A stretch of DNA of 51,067 nt from Armatimonadaceae bacterium (GTDB taxonomy: Bacteria; Armatimonadota; Armatimonadia; Armatimonadales; Armatimonadaceae). The notes beneath the pieces were generated by a model. That model was not told the DNA's origin. It did no database searches and worked only from the letters and a program-made list of their open reading frames with translations. Of the stretch, positions 1 to 8,958 are shown in pieces. The position numbers were made by a program, and so were the translations under genes. Within the stretch, counting starts at the first letter, position 1, and every line of letters starts with the position of its first letter. Where the stretch lies: NCBI GenBank assembly GCA_030446525.1, contig JAUJNC010000029.1, forward strand, positions 1-51,067, in the 5' to 3' direction.

Positions 1-96
1 TCGACTGCTCCGTTTGCACGTTAATTTACGCGGGAAAAACCGAGTTGGGCGCCCCCCGTAAACATCGCGCCGATAGAACAGATAGGAGAGGTTGTC

Positions 97-597
97 GTGA
101 AACTTGATTCGATGCAAGACCTGGCGCTCGACGGGCTGCAGGACCTGTACAGCGCCGAAACGCAGGCGGTCCAGGCGTACCCGCAGCTGATGGAAGCCGC
201 CTCGTCGCCCGAGTTGAAGGCCGCGTTCCAGGAGCACCTGGAGCAGACCCAAAACCAGGTGAGCCGGCTGGAGCAGATCTTCCAGCAGATGGGCCAGAGC
301 CCCGGCGGCAAGCAGTCCCAGGGGTTCCAGGGGATCGTCGCCGAGGCCCAGGAGCTGATCCAGCAGGGCCAGCCCGGTCCGGTTCTGGATGCCGCGCTGA
401 TCGCCGCCGCGCAGAAGGGTGAGCACTTCGAGATCGCCTGCTATGGCACCGCCAGGACCCTGGCCCAGCAGATGGGCCAGCAGCAGGCGGTTCAGCTGCT
501 CGAAGAAACGCTGCAGGAGGAGAAGCAGACCGACCAGAAGCTGACCCAGCTGGCGGAAAACCTCATTAACCAGCAAGCTGCCCAGACCAGCGCGTAG
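97..597 (+). CDS. DUF892 (YciE/YciF-type) ferritin-like protein
   Basis: A 166-residue all-helical protein of the DUF892 family, which folds as a ferritin-like four-helix bundle and is usually linked to stress responses; the exact reaction is not established. The family signature is clear: LYSAETQAVQAYPQL near residues 17-31, with Glu21 as a likely metal ligand, then EHLEQT at 46-51 and RLEQIF at 57-62. The second half repeats the pattern with KGEHFEIACYGTAR. The length is typical. The GTG start at 97 follows an AGGAG at 84-88. A strong hairpin terminator follows directly, so the gene is probably transcribed alone. Confidence 0.93.
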   Translation: MKLDSMQDLALDGLQDLYSAETQAVQAYPQLMEAASSPELKAAFQEHLEQTQNQVSRLEQIFQQMGQSPGGKQSQGFQGIVAEAQELIQQGQPGPVLDAALIAAAQKGEHFEIACYGTARTLAQQMGQQQAVQLLEETLQEEKQTDQKLTQLAENLINQQAAQTSA

Positions 598-604
598 TTG
601 AAAC

Positions 605-652
605 CACGGGAAAGGGGCGATAAACAAGGTCGCCCCTTTCCCGTGTCTGTTT
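605..652 (+). terminator. Rho-independent terminator after the DUF892 gene
   Basis: A perfect 16-bp inverted repeat (605-620 paired with 630-645) with a 9-base loop, followed by TCTGTTT. It starts 8 bases after the stop codon of the DUF892 gene. Confidence 0.85.
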
Positions 653-675
653 ACGCTTCAACGCAGAGGAGAATC

Positions 676-909
676 ATGAGCACAGATCGCGAAGGGGAGG
701 GGAGCGCGCCGCCCGTGGCGCCGGTGGTGATGGAGGACGCCATGGACACCGGCCAGGGCGCCGACGATGAACCGGAGATGACCATCGGCGACAAGTACGG
801 GGACGGGCCGGACGGTTCGGAAACCGGCGAGCAGGGTAACCTTAGGGTCGAGGAAGCCGCGGCGTTGCTCGGCGCGCCCTCGGACGACCCGGGGCGCGCC
901 GAACCGTAG
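676..909 (+). CDS. Small acidic hypothetical protein
   Basis: A 77-residue protein that I do not recognise. It is rich in Glu, Asp, Gly and Pro and low in hydrophobic residues, so it is probably soluble and largely disordered. The only helical-looking part is near the C-terminus (VEEAAALLGAPSDD). The ATG at 676 is chosen because AGAGGAGAA lies just upstream; a longer reading frame begins at 598 but runs through the terminator hairpin. It sits between two stress-type genes (DUF892 and SRPBCC) on the same strand. Confidence 0.6.
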   Translation: MSTDREGEGSAPPVAPVVMEDAMDTGQGADDEPEMTIGDKYGDGPDGSETGEQGNLRVEEAAALLGAPSDDPGRAEP

Positions 910-919
910 AAGGCCCGCG

Positions 920-1753
920 ATGCGGCCTACCACGGTCGAGACGGCCGGGGCAGGAGAGAATAAAGAAGAGATGGCATCAGCACATGACGGGAGCGGCACG
1001 CTGGGCGCGCCGCCGGATGACGGTCACCGCGATACAGGCAACATCAATGTCGCGCCTGCGGAGCGCGTACTTTCCGTCCTGGGTGGCGGGGCGCTCGCCA
1101 CGTACGGGGCGACCCGCCGCGCGCCAAGCGGCGCCACACTCGCCAGCGCCGCCATCGTCCTCACGGGCGGCTACCTGCTGTACCGCGGCCTGACCGGGCG
1201 CTGCGCCTTGTACTCGACCCTGCGCACCGGCACCGCCCACCACACCGACAGCCGCAACGCCGCCATACCCCATAAGCAGGGCATCAAGGTGGTGAAGAGC
1301 GTGTCCATAAACCGGCCGGCCGACGAGCTATACCGTTTCTGGCGCAACTTCGAGAACCTGCCGCGCTTCATGAACCACCTGGATTCGGTGACCGTGCAGG
1401 GCGATCAGCGCTCGCACTGGGTGGCCAAAGGCCCGCTGGGCAAGGCGATCGAGTGGGATGCCGAAGTGATCGGCGAGCAGGAAAACGAGATGATCGCCTG
1501 GCGCTCGCTCGAAGGTGCGGACGTCCCCAACGCCGGCTCCGTCTGGTTCAAGGCGCTGCCGGAGGGCCGGGGCACGGAGATCAAGGTGACACTGGAGTAC
1601 AATCCGCCGGCCGGCGTGCTGGGCGCCGCGGTCGCCAGGCTGTGGGGCGAGGAGCCCAACCAGCAGGTCGCCGACGATCTGCGCCGCTTGAAGCAGGTGA
1701 TGGAGGCGGGCGAGATCGCCACGACGGAAGGCCAGCCGTCGGGCCGGGCGTAG
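920..1753 (+). CDS. DUF2892 membrane segment fused to an SRPBCC (polyketide cyclase-like) domain
   Basis: A protein of 277 residues. Residues about 45-95 form the DUF2892/YgaP-like membrane unit, with two hydrophobic stretches around VLSVLGGGALATYGATR and ASAAIVLTGGYLLYRGLTGR. Residues about 115-260 form an SRPBCC helix-grip domain (KSVSINRPADELYRFWRNFE, then PRFMNHLDSV and a C-terminal long helix VADDLRRLKQVMEAGE). Such proteins bind hydrophobic ligands, but no ligand is known. The start is uncertain: ATG at 920 (AGAAGG upstream) or ATG at 971. It converges with the RidA gene, with a hairpin between. Confidence 0.85.
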   Translation: MRPTTVETAGAGENKEEMASAHDGSGTLGAPPDDGHRDTGNINVAPAERVLSVLGGGALATYGATRRAPSGATLASAAIVLTGGYLLYRGLTGRCALYSTLRTGTAHHTDSRNAAIPHKQGIKVVKSVSINRPADELYRFWRNFENLPRFMNHLDSVTVQGDQRSHWVAKGPLGKAIEWDAEVIGEQENEMIAWRSLEGADVPNAGSVWFKALPEGRGTEIKVTLEYNPPAGVLGAAVARLWGEEPNQQVADDLRRLKQVMEAGEIATTEGQPSGRA

Positions 1754-1824
1754 GGGCGACGCCTGCGCCCGACGTTTGGGGCGCCTGCGGGCAGGCACGC
1801 GGAATCGGCATACGAGACAAACGG

Positions 1825-1868
1825 GGGAGGGCGCCGGTCTATTGTGAGCGGCCAGGTGCCCTCCCTTT
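1825..1868. terminator. Hairpin between convergent SRPBCC and RidA genes
   Basis: GGGAGGGCGCC at 1825-1835 pairs with GGTGCCCTCCC at 1855-1865 (one G-U pair), followed on the + strand by TTTCACTCTCTTT. It lies between two converging genes and fits a terminator for the + strand gene. Confidence 0.55.
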
Positions 1869-1876
1869 CACTCTCT

Positions 1877-2311
1877 TTAGTCCTCCGGCCAGCTACCGTA
1901 TCCCGCGATGACGGCCTCCGCTTCGATCTCCACCAGCATTTCCGGCGCGATCAGCCGGCGGACTTCTACCATGCTGGTGGCCGGGCGGATAGCACGGAAA
2001 AACTCGCCGTGCGCCTTGCCGACCTGCTCCCAATCCTCGATATTGGTGACATAAATGCGCGTGCGAACGACATCCGCGAGGCTCGCGCCCGCCGCGCGCA
2101 GCGCCGCCTCGATGTTCCGCAGCGTTTGTACCGCCTGCGCATAGGCGTCCCCCGGCCCCACGATCTTGCCCGCCTGGTCGGTGGCCGTCGTTCCGGAAAC
2201 GTGGATGAAGGGGCCGACACGGACGGCGCGGGAGTAACCTACGACCGGCTCCCACGGCGTGTCGGTGCTGATGTTCGTTCGCTGCCTGCCTTGTGGATGC
2301 GTGTCTCGCAC
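1877..2311 (-). CDS. RidA/YjgF family protein
   Basis: A protein of 144 residues in the RidA (YER057c/UK114) family, trimeric enzymes or regulators that hydrolyse reactive enamines and imines to ketones. The family core is visible: [20 protein letters not shown], then [33 protein letters not shown], and the C-terminal [10 protein letters not shown]. The conserved Arg of RTRIYVT is present and the terminal Glu of IEAEAVI fits the active site. The GTG at 2311 is chosen because it directly follows the sulfatase stop and has AGAGGG upstream, so it is probably co-transcribed with the sulfatase. Confidence 0.9.
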   Translation of the reverse strand: MRDTHPQGRQRTNISTDTPWEPVVGYSRAVRVGPFIHVSGTTATDQAGKIVGPGDAYAQAVQTLRNIEAALRAAGASLADVVRTRIYVTNIEDWEQVGKAHGEFFRAIRPATSMVEVRRLIAPEMLVEIEAEAVIAGYGSWPED

Positions 2312-2312
2312 G

Positions 2313-4001
2313 TTAGCCCTCTTTGGCGCCAGATAAAAGCTGCACGTCAACGTAATCCACGCCCACGGGCTTCCCGCCCACGGTCACCCAGGCTTCGAGT
2401 CGCGCCCTTCCCGCTTCCAGACGAACGGGGTCGAAGCGGCAGGAGGCCGCGCCTTTTTCCAGCTGCCGGCGCAAAGCCACCCGGCCGAGCTTCAAGTGCG
2501 CCTCGCCCGCCGCCCTGTCGGGCTGCAGCGGAAGGGTGACGGCGTAGGCGCCGGGCCGGGCGACCTCCACTTCCCAATATCCCAAGGAGTCCTCGTCCCA
2601 GCCGGCGCGGGGGCCGCGCCAGTCCTGGCGGGTCAGGACGGTGGGATCCTCCTGCGGGGCGCCGAGGCGGATGCGGGGCGGGTCATAGCCGCGCGTCGCC
2701 GAGACATCACGAAACCATTCCTCATAGCCTTTACGCATCCGCTCGACAACGTCGGGATGATCGGCGGCGACGTCGTTCTTCTCGCCCCCATCGGCGGCCA
2801 TGTCGTAGAGCTCCCGGCCGCCCACCAGCTTCCACCGCTCTGACCGCGCGGCGCAGCTGCGATACAGCTCCGGCCTGTCGCCGCGGTGCCACTGGAAGTA
2901 CAGCGTGCGGTCGGGCCAGTCGTGTTGCGTGCCGCGCAGCAACGGCATCAGGCTCTTGCCGTCCAGGGAGACGCCGGCAGGCGGTTTGACACCGCACGCC
3001 TCGAGCAGGGTCGGCACGACGTCGATGTGGGCGGCGATCCGGTCGACGCGCGTGCCCGCCTTCAGCGTGCCGGGCCAGCGCACGAAGCAGGGGACGCGGA
3101 TGCCGCCGTCATACACGCTGCCCTTCCGGCCGCGCAGCCCCGCCGTGTAGCGCGGCTGCTGCGGGCCGTTGTCGGTCAGGAAGAGGACGATCGTGCTCTC
3201 CTCCAGATTCCGCGCCTTCAGTGCGGCGAGCAGCCGGCCGACGTTCTCGTCGGCGTTGGTTATCATGCCGTAAACCCGGGCGGTCGTATCGTCCAGGCCC
3301 GCGGCCTTGTAGGGCGCCACGTAGGCGTCGCCGATCTCCAGCGGCGCATGCGGGGCGTTGGTCGCCAGGTACGCGAAGAAGGGCCGGTCACCGCTTCCCT
3401 CGAGGAAACGTATCGCGGCATCGGTGAAGATGTCGGTGCAGTAGCCTTTATAGCGCTCCGCTTTGCCGTTGTGCTGGAGGACGGGGTCGAAGTACCGGTT
3501 GCCCGGCGGGTCGGCGGGCTGACCGATCCCGCCGCCCTTGTGGACCAGGGACTCCCCGAACCCCTGATCCACGGGGCGCAGCGGGTAGTTGTCCCCGAGA
3601 TGCCATTTGCCGAAGATGCCCGTGCGGTACCCCGCCGCCCCGAGCCTCTCGGCCAGCGTGACCTCGTCGGTGTGCATCATCGAGCGGCCGAGGTAGGTGT
3701 CCACCACGCCGGTGCGGTAATTGTAACGCCCCGTCAGCAGGCTCGCCCGCGTCGGCGAACAGACCGGGCTGACGTAGAACTGGGTAAGCTGCGCGCTTTC
3801 CCGGCCCAGACGATCCAGGTGCGGGGTTTTGATCTTGTCGTTGCCGTGCAGCCCCAGGTCGCCGTAGCCCTGGTCGTCGGTGACGATCAGCACCACGTTG
3901 GGCCGCCGGCGCGCGTCTGCGCGGCGCCGGCGAAGGCCGCCGCGCCGCCGAGCACCGCCGCCCCAAAACTCCCTGCGATTCATCACGCTTTGCCTGAACA
4001 T
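2313..4001 (-). CDS. Arylsulfatase A-type sulfatase, probably Tat-exported
   Basis: A formylglycine-dependent sulfatase of about 560 residues. Metal-binding [11 protein letters not shown] follows the leader. The catalytic Cys lies in [13 protein letters not shown] (CxPxR), the site converted to formylglycine. Further family blocks are [15 protein letters not shown] and FLTDNGP. A C-terminal beta-rich part of about 110 residues resembles the extension seen in many environmental sulfatases. The leader as read, MNRREFW followed by Arg-rich residues, looks wrong. Shifting the frame by one base between about 3900 and 3960 gives a normal Tat signal ([20 protein letters not shown]). Start is ATG 4001 (GAGGG upstream) or ATG 3983. 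The substrate cannot be told. Confidence 0.92.
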   Translation of the reverse strand: MFRQSVMNRREFWGGGARRRGGLRRRRADARRRPNVVLIVTDDQGYGDLGLHGNDKIKTPHLDRLGRESAQLTQFYVSPVCSPTRASLLTGRYNYRTGVVDTYLGRSMMHTDEVTLAERLGAAGYRTGIFGKWHLGDNYPLRPVDQGFGESLVHKGGGIGQPADPPGNRYFDPVLQHNGKAERYKGYCTDIFTDAAIRFLEGSGDRPFFAYLATNAPHAPLEIGDAYVAPYKAAGLDDTTARVYGMITNADENVGRLLAALKARNLEESTIVLFLTDNGPQQPRYTAGLRGRKGSVYDGGIRVPCFVRWPGTLKAGTRVDRIAAHIDVVPTLLEACGVKPPAGVSLDGKSLMPLLRGTQHDWPDRTLYFQWHRGDRPELYRSCAARSERWKLVGGRELYDMAADGGEKNDVAADHPDVVERMRKGYEEWFRDVSATRGYDPPRIRLGAPQEDPTVLTRQDWRGPRAGWDEDSLGYWEVEVARPGAYAVTLPLQPDRAAGEAHLKLGRVALRRQLEKGAASCRFDPVRLEAGRARLEAWVTVGGKPVGVDYVDVQLLSGAKEG

Positions 4002-4155
4002 GGTCACCCTCGGTGGGCATATTTTGGGCGCGCGATGACCGCTTTCCTTCTCGACCCGCGGGTGGGCAGGCGACTGCCTTGGTTTACGGAGGTTCGTCGT
4101 TCCCCGTCATGCGCGGGGGGAAACGCCCGGCGCAAAGGGCGGCAGGACCGAAGGG

Positions 4156-5561
4156 CTAAGGCCGCCGCGCCTCCGCCGGCGACGCCACGTCCGCGCACAG
4201 ATGCTTCAGAATCAGCGGGCACACCTCGGTGGCATCAAGACTGCTCTTTTCCAGCAGGTGGGTCTGCCCAGTCGCGAACAGGGGACCGAAAATCGGCGGC
4301 GAGGCCGGTGACGCGGCCGTGGACCCCTCGACCAGGGCGGCGGCGTCCAGGGGGATGACGTCCAGGAGGTAGCGGAAGCCGAGCTGCTTTTTCAGCAGGC
4401 CAGACCGATCTTCGCTCGCCGGAACTTCAGCGCCGGGTCGAGGAACAGGCTCGGCCGGGTCGTACGGCTTGCGGTGGATATCGACGGTGCGGGCGAAGTC
4501 CGGCGCCCGCCGTCGTCCTGCCAGTAGTAGTAGGTGAACCAGGCATCCGGTTTTGCGATCGCGACCAGGTCCCGGAGCGCGGGTGGTTCAGGTGGTACTC
4601 GTCTTTCCCCTTGCGTCCAGCACGCGCTCCACGCCCGGCGTCTGTTCCGTGTCTCGCGCGCGCTCGGTCTCGCCCGCGTCGTTGACGTAGACGTGCGCCA
4701 CCCGATGATCCCGCCACGGTAAACGCCCGGCTCGTCCCGGCGTCCACAGCAGCCTCCCCGCCCCAGTTCCTCGCGCACCGCGATCAGGAAATGCTCGCGC
4801 AGAACCCGGTTGGGGTGGACCGGCGTCGAAACGTCCGTGATGCCGTACTCGGAGAGCACAACCACCTGCGCCCGCGTGCCTCGTAAAAGGCGATCAGGTC
4901 CCCGCACGGCGTCGATCTCCCCCGAGGTCTTTGGTGATCGCCGGGTCGCCCGGCCGAGCCGCTGCAGGTTGTAGTCGAGGTGCGGCAGGCAGACGAGAGT
5001 CAGCGTGGGGTTGTGCTTCTCTTCGACGTGCTTGGCCGCGTCCGCGATCCACCGGCTGGAGCGGATCGAGGTGCGCGGCCCCAGAACTCGAACAGGGGAA
5101 GGTCCCCAGGCCCGCGCCTGCAGGCTCGGCCTCGGGCCGGCGGGCTGCGTGTAGATGTCGGGGATCTTTCGCCCGTCCGCCGGGTACGTCGGGCGGGTGC
5201 GTGACGTAGTCCACCGACGAGTACATGTTGTACCACCAGAAGAGGTTGGCGCAGGTGAACGTCGGGTCGAAGGCCTGCGCGCCATCTCCCAGATCTTCGG
5301 CGCCTGGATCAGCCGGTTCGTGCCGCCAGAACTTGACCTCCGCCTTCCTCGCGGAAGTACCAGCCGTTCGCCACGATGCCGTGCCGGTCCGGGCACACGC
5401 CGGTCAGGTACGTCGCCTGCGCGCTGCACGTCACGGCCGGCGTCACCGCCCGCCACCGCCGCCATCTTCCCGCGCGCGGCCCAGGCCGCGACCTGTGGCA
5501 GGGCCGGACCGAGCAGGCCCGGGGTCAAGCCGACCACGTTGATCACAACCGTCTTGCGCAT
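4156..5561 (-). CDS. eboF: EboF-like nucleotide pyrophosphatase/alkaline phosphatase superfamily protein (frameshifted)
   Basis: The last gene of the ebo operon, belonging to the alkaline phosphatase/phosphodiesterase superfamily. The N-terminus MRKTVVINVVGLTPGLLGPA is intact. The homology then moves between frames several times: NRLIQAPKIWEMA, MYSSVDYVTHPPD, LTLVCLPHLDYNLQRLGR, VVVLSEYGITDVSTPVHPNR and PDAWFTYYYWQDD are all recognisable. The C-terminus ends at 4156 with HLCADVASPAEARRP. The total span gives about 468 residues, a full-length family member, so the breaks look like indel errors and not true decay. ATG 5561 lies seven bases after the eboE stop. The physiological substrate of EboF is not known. 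Confidence 0.8.
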
Positions 5562-5568
5562 GATCGGT

Positions 5569-7239
5569 TCAGGCGGGAGATGCTCCCCGATCACGCTCCC
5601 TATCTGCAGGAGCCGCCGGATCGACTCGGCTAAGCTCCAGACGGCGGGCTTCGCGACGCACCAGCACGCCGCGCAGCGTGCCGCCGACCAGCAGGGGAAC
5701 GGCGACGGACCCCTCCATCCGCGTTTCTTTCGCCCCCGGCCTGGCCGCGCCCGACGTGTCGCTTTGCAGGTTGCAGACCTGGACGGGCTCGCGCCGCTGG
5801 GCGGCGAGCCCTGCCATTCCTTTGCCTATCGGGACCGTCTGCACCTGCCTCAATACGGCGTCAGGGATCCCCCGCTGCGCCGCCAATTGGAGCATCCCCG
5901 ACGCCTGGTCCAGGCGGTGGAGGGTGCCGACCGCGCAATCGAAGTGGCCGAGGATCTTGTCGAGCGCCAGGGTCAGATCGGGCCCGGATGCCCCATCGCC
6001 TGCGAGGGTGCGTTCGATCTCCTCGGCAAACGCGCCGTGAAAGGCATCGAGCACCCAGCGGTATTCGCGGTGTATGGATTCGAGGAGATCCTGCTTCAGG
6101 GACGGCGGGAGCACGTCCCAGGTGTACGTCTCGATCTCCAGATGCCGGGTGAAGGGGCGGTGCGGCAGCAGCCGGAACAGGGGCAGGATCTCCGCCTGGG
6201 TCGAGCCGAACCTGCCGTACTCGCCGACGAAGAGGGGCACATGGAAGTGGATGCGCCACTCGCTCGCCTCGGTTTCGGAAAGGGCGGGAAGGGCCTGCGC
6301 GAGGTCCGGGTAGCGGCGCAGGGCGCCGTCGTTTCCTTGTTCGATGACCTGATGCAGATACGTCGACTCGGCGAACGGCTCGAGCTGCCGGGCGAGCTGC
6401 GCGCGGCCCGGCTCGTCCGGGGGAAGCGGGACCTTGAGCGCCGAGCTGATTTGCACCCTGCCGATCTGGATCCCGGCCCGGGCGAAGCGGTCCAGCGCGG
6501 TCTCGATGCCTTCGTACTCGACCGCGAAGTGGCAGGTGTCGAAACAGACCTGGACGTGGTCGAGGAGGTGACCGCGCGCTTCCTCGGCCGAAACACCCAA
6601 GGCGTCCGCCAGGAGGGGCGCGCCGGCGGGGAGGAGCCAGTCCTGGAAGAACGCGATCGTTTCCGCGCTGTTCTCGATCAGGCCGTCCGGTTCCGGCTCG
6701 ATGTCCAGGTGGATCCGCTTACCCGTTTCCTGCCGGGTCCGGACCAGGGCCTCGGCCACGCGCACGATGTTCCGGGTCAGGCGCTCCGACGCGGCCGGGT
6801 CGCCCGCGCCGGCCCACCGCTTGTACGACAGGGGCGACGTCGAGATCCCGCCGTCCAGGCCTTCGGGCAGGAGACGCTTCAGGATCTCGACCAGCCGCAG
6901 CGTATAACGGACCCGCTCCTCGTCGCGCCAATCCGGCGCGAACACGTCGTCTTTGATCACCCGTTTGTGGAACGAGCCGAACGGGAAGCCGTTGATCAGG
7001 GCGACGTACAGGCCGTGTTCCTGGAGGAACGCGCGGAACCGGTGGAGGCGGTCGCCCTCCAGCAGCTCCTCGCTCTCCCTGGCGGAGAGCCGGAGCCCGA
7101 TGCCGAACGGCGCATCGGGCGAGAGCCGCTCTTTCAGCGCCGGCGCGTACTGTCGGAGGTTGGCAAACACCTCCTCCCAGCCGTTGCCCGGGTGGATGTT
7201 GGTGCAGTAGGTGAGGTGAAAAGAGCCGTCGATTTCCAT
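5569..7239 (-). CDS. eboE: EboE-like TIM-barrel protein with C-terminal GAF domain
   Basis: 556 residues. Residues 1-400 match the xylose isomerase-like TIM barrel of EboE (metabolite traffic protein). HLTYCTNIHPGNGWEEV opens the barrel. Likely metal ligands are Glu181 in HLDIEPEPDG, Asp234 and His237 in CFDTCHFAVEYE, and the FVGEYGRFGST block near 337-347. Residues about 420-530 form a GAF domain (ALDKILGHFDCAVGTLHRLD, GKGMAGLAA, SVAVPLLVGGTLRGVL), which normally binds small ligands or nucleotides. EboE proteins I know end near residue 400. A one-base shift after GVL restores a better GAF ending (CVAKPAVWSLAESIRRLLQI), and that frame runs into eboF. Confidence 0.85.
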   Translation of the reverse strand: MEIDGSFHLTYCTNIHPGNGWEEVFANLRQYAPALKERLSPDAPFGIGLRLSARESEELLEGDRLHRFRAFLQEHGLYVALINGFPFGSFHKRVIKDDVFAPDWRDEERVRYTLRLVEILKRLLPEGLDGGISTSPLSYKRWAGAGDPAASERLTRNIVRVAEALVRTRQETGKRIHLDIEPEPDGLIENSAETIAFFQDWLLPAGAPLLADALGVSAEEARGHLLDHVQVCFDTCHFAVEYEGIETALDRFARAGIQIGRVQISSALKVPLPPDEPGRAQLARQLEPFAESTYLHQVIEQGNDGALRRYPDLAQALPALSETEASEWRIHFHVPLFVGEYGRFGSTQAEILPLFRLLPHRPFTRHLEIETYTWDVLPPSLKQDLLESIHREYRWVLDAFHGAFAEEIERTLAGDGASGPDLTLALDKILGHFDCAVGTLHRLDQASGMLQLAAQRGIPDAVLRQVQTVPIGKGMAGLAAQRREPVQVCNLQSDTSGAARPGAKETRMEGSVAVPLLVGGTLRGVLVRREARRLELSRVDPAAPADRERDRGASPA

Positions 7240-7247
7240 GAACCTTT

Positions 7248-8099
7248 TCAGACTTTCGCGGCCGCGGGCAGGGCAGCCCCGCCCCGTTCCTGTCGCTCCG
7301 GGAGTTGAAACTTGGGCGATTGGCCCAGGAACCGGGCCGGGTTTTCGTAGACGATCGTGCGGATCAGGTCGTCCGGGTGGCGGCGGCGCCGCATCTCCAG
7401 CTGGAACTCCGGGACCGCGAGGGGGACGCTGGGACCCCAGTCGCAGGCCGAAGCCACGCAGATCCGCTCGGGGCCGTAGATCTCGATCATGTCCGCGGCG
7501 CGCTGCGGGGAAACCTTGGTCTGCGGGTACAGCGTGATGCCGGTCCAGAAGCCGTTCTCCAGGATCATGCGCATCGTGTGCTCCTCGGCGTGGTCGATCA
7601 GCACGCGCGCCGGATCGATCTCCGGGTAGCCGAGCAGCGTGTCGACGATCACCCGGGTCCCCTTGTGCTTGTCCTCGAGGTGCGGCGTGTGGATGTGGAT
7701 GAGCTGGTCGTGCTCCAGCGCGAGGGCAACATGGTCCTTGAACGTTTCCAGCTCGTTCACCGTCACCCGGTTCAGGCCGATCTCACCGATGCCCAGCACG
7801 TTGGGGCGGTCCAGGTACTTCGGGATGCGCGCCAGGACCTCGCGCGCCAGCTCGCGGTTATCCCCCTCCTTGGGGTTCAGGCACAGCCAGGTATAGTGCC
7901 GGATGCCGTGCTGGGCGGCCCGCCGGGGCTCGAACTCGGTCAGCTGGCGGAAATAGTCCTCGAAGCCGTCCGCCGACGACCGGTCCCACCCCGCCCAGAA
8001 GGCCGGCTCGGTCACGGCGACGCAGCCGGTGAGCGCCATCTGGTGGTAGTCGTCCGTGGTCCGGGAGACCATGTGGGCATGCATGTCAATGTATTCCAT
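7248..8099 (-). CDS. eboB: EboB-like TatD-family metal-dependent hydrolase
   Basis: 283 residues of the TatD/amidohydrolase fold. The metal site is complete: HAH at residues 7-9 ([10 protein letters not shown]), Glu in GIGEIGLN, His in HIHTPHLE, His in IDHAEEH and Asp in SACDWGPS. In ebo operons this gene is annotated as a TatD-type hydrolase of unknown substrate. The ATG at 8099 is chosen over the longer frame because AGGAGG stands in front of it. It overlaps the preceding small gene by 14 bases and is followed eight bases later by eboE, so translation is probably coupled. I see no disruption. Confidence 0.9.
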   Translation of the reverse strand: MEYIDMHAHMVSRTTDDYHQMALTGCVAVTEPAFWAGWDRSSADGFEDYFRQLTEFEPRRAAQHGIRHYTWLCLNPKEGDNRELAREVLARIPKYLDRPNVLGIGEIGLNRVTVNELETFKDHVALALEHDQLIHIHTPHLEDKHKGTRVIVDTLLGYPEIDPARVLIDHAEEHTMRMILENGFWTGITLYPQTKVSPQRAADMIEIYGPERICVASACDWGPSVPLAVPEFQLEMRRRRHPDDLIRTIVYENPARFLGQSPKFQLPERQERGGAALPAAAKV

Positions 8100-8412
8100 C
8101 ACGTACCTCCTGCCTGCTTCCCTCGTAGGCGCCGCGGGCGCTCTTCTGGTCCAGTTGCGCCAGGGGTTCCGTGGTCGGGTCGCTGAAGATCTTCTGGATC
8201 TGCTCGACGCGCGAGGAGGTGGCGCCGCTGAGCACCTCAAGCGCCTGCCCGAACGCCTCCATCCGGAAATCGCGCTCGTTGTTCCCGTCGCGCGCCCGGT
8301 CGAGGCGGTCCAAAAAGGCGGCCAGATCCAGAAGCTTCGTGCGGTTCTCGATGAAGTACTCGTCGACCAACTGCTGAAGCGTCATGGGGCAGGTGCCGGA
8401 TCGGGACGGCAT
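8086..8412 (-). CDS. Small helical protein of the ebo operon, family not recognised
   Basis: 108 residues, mostly helical and charged. The start ATG 8412 has AGGAGA seven bases upstream and overlaps the end of idi by 31 bases. Visible features are [44 protein letters not shown] and a SDPTTEP motif near the end. There is no signal peptide or membrane segment. It occupies the place directly before eboB where eboA would be expected, but it is about half the length I would expect for EboA and I see no clear similarity. It could be a divergent or shortened EboA or an independent accessory subunit. Confidence 0.7.
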   Translation of the reverse strand: MPSRSGTCPMTLQQLVDEYFIENRTKLLDLAAFLDRLDRARDGNNERDFRMEAFGQALEVLSGATSSRVEQIQKIFSDPTTEPLAQLDQKSARGAYEGSRQEVRDGIH

Positions 8413-8957
8413 GTTCGTTCTCCTATCAATCTGTCGACCACCATCCTGAACCAGGGGGTGTATTTTTCGGGATTGGCCCGTAAATCACTCTCCAGGTCGC
8501 GAAGATCGACCCACATCCAGTCGTCTATCTCGTCCGGGTTTGCTTCGGGCTCGCCGTCGAACTCGCCGACGAATACGTGATCGAGCTCGTGCTCGGTCAG
8601 GCCGCTCCTGGCGTCCGTGGCGCGGTACAGGAAGCGGAACCGCTCCCGCAGCTCGGTGTCGAAGCCGAACTCCTCCCGAAGCCTGCGGTGAACACCGTCC
8701 GTCAGCCCCTCGCCCTTTACGGGGTGGCTGCAGCAGGCGTTGGTCCAGAATCCGCCGAAGTGGTATTTTTTCAGGGACCTTCGCTGCAGCAGCATCTTCC
8801 CTTCGGAGTTGAAGATGAAGATCGAGAACGCACGGTGCAGCTTCCCCCCGTTCCGGTGCGCTTCGAGCTTGCCCGCGAACCCGACAGGGTTATCCTCTTC
8901 ATCCACCAGGATGAGCTGCTCCTGCGTGTCGCTCCGATCCGCTGCCCGGTCCGCCAT
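8382..8957 (-). CDS. idi: Type 1 isopentenyl-diphosphate delta-isomerase (Nudix fold)
   Basis: 191 residues. It interconverts IPP and DMAPP, the precursors of prenyl diphosphates. The type 1 IDI hallmarks are present: HRAFSIFIFN near 41-50, WTNACCSHP at 71-79 with the catalytic Cys76 and metal ligand His78, RRLREEFGFD at 91-100 and the acidic TEHELDHVF at 121-129 with Glu122 and Glu124. The length is normal for bacterial IDI. The ATG follows the eboD stop by one base, so it is an integral operon member. Its position beside a UbiA-type prenyltransferase gene suggests it feeds a prenylation step, which is inference. Confidence 0.95.
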   Translation of the reverse strand: MADRAADRSDTQEQLILVDEEDNPVGFAGKLEAHRNGGKLHRAFSIFIFNSEGKMLLQRRSLKKYHFGGFWTNACCSHPVKGEGLTDGVHRRLREEFGFDTELRERFRFLYRATDARSGLTEHELDHVFVGEFDGEPEANPDEIDDWMWVDLRDLESDLRANPEKYTPWFRMVVDRLIGERTCRPDPAPAP

Positions 8958-8958
8958 G

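Noticed and set aside
2886..4358. 490-codon open frame on the + strand opposite the sulfatase
   Set aside because: It is antisense to a clear sulfatase and has the Arg/Val/Gly-rich make-up typical of GC-rich shadow frames.
5155..7308. 717-codon open frame on the + strand opposite eboE and eboF
   Set aside because: Antisense to EboE with an intact metal site; no recognisable domain in the + strand product.
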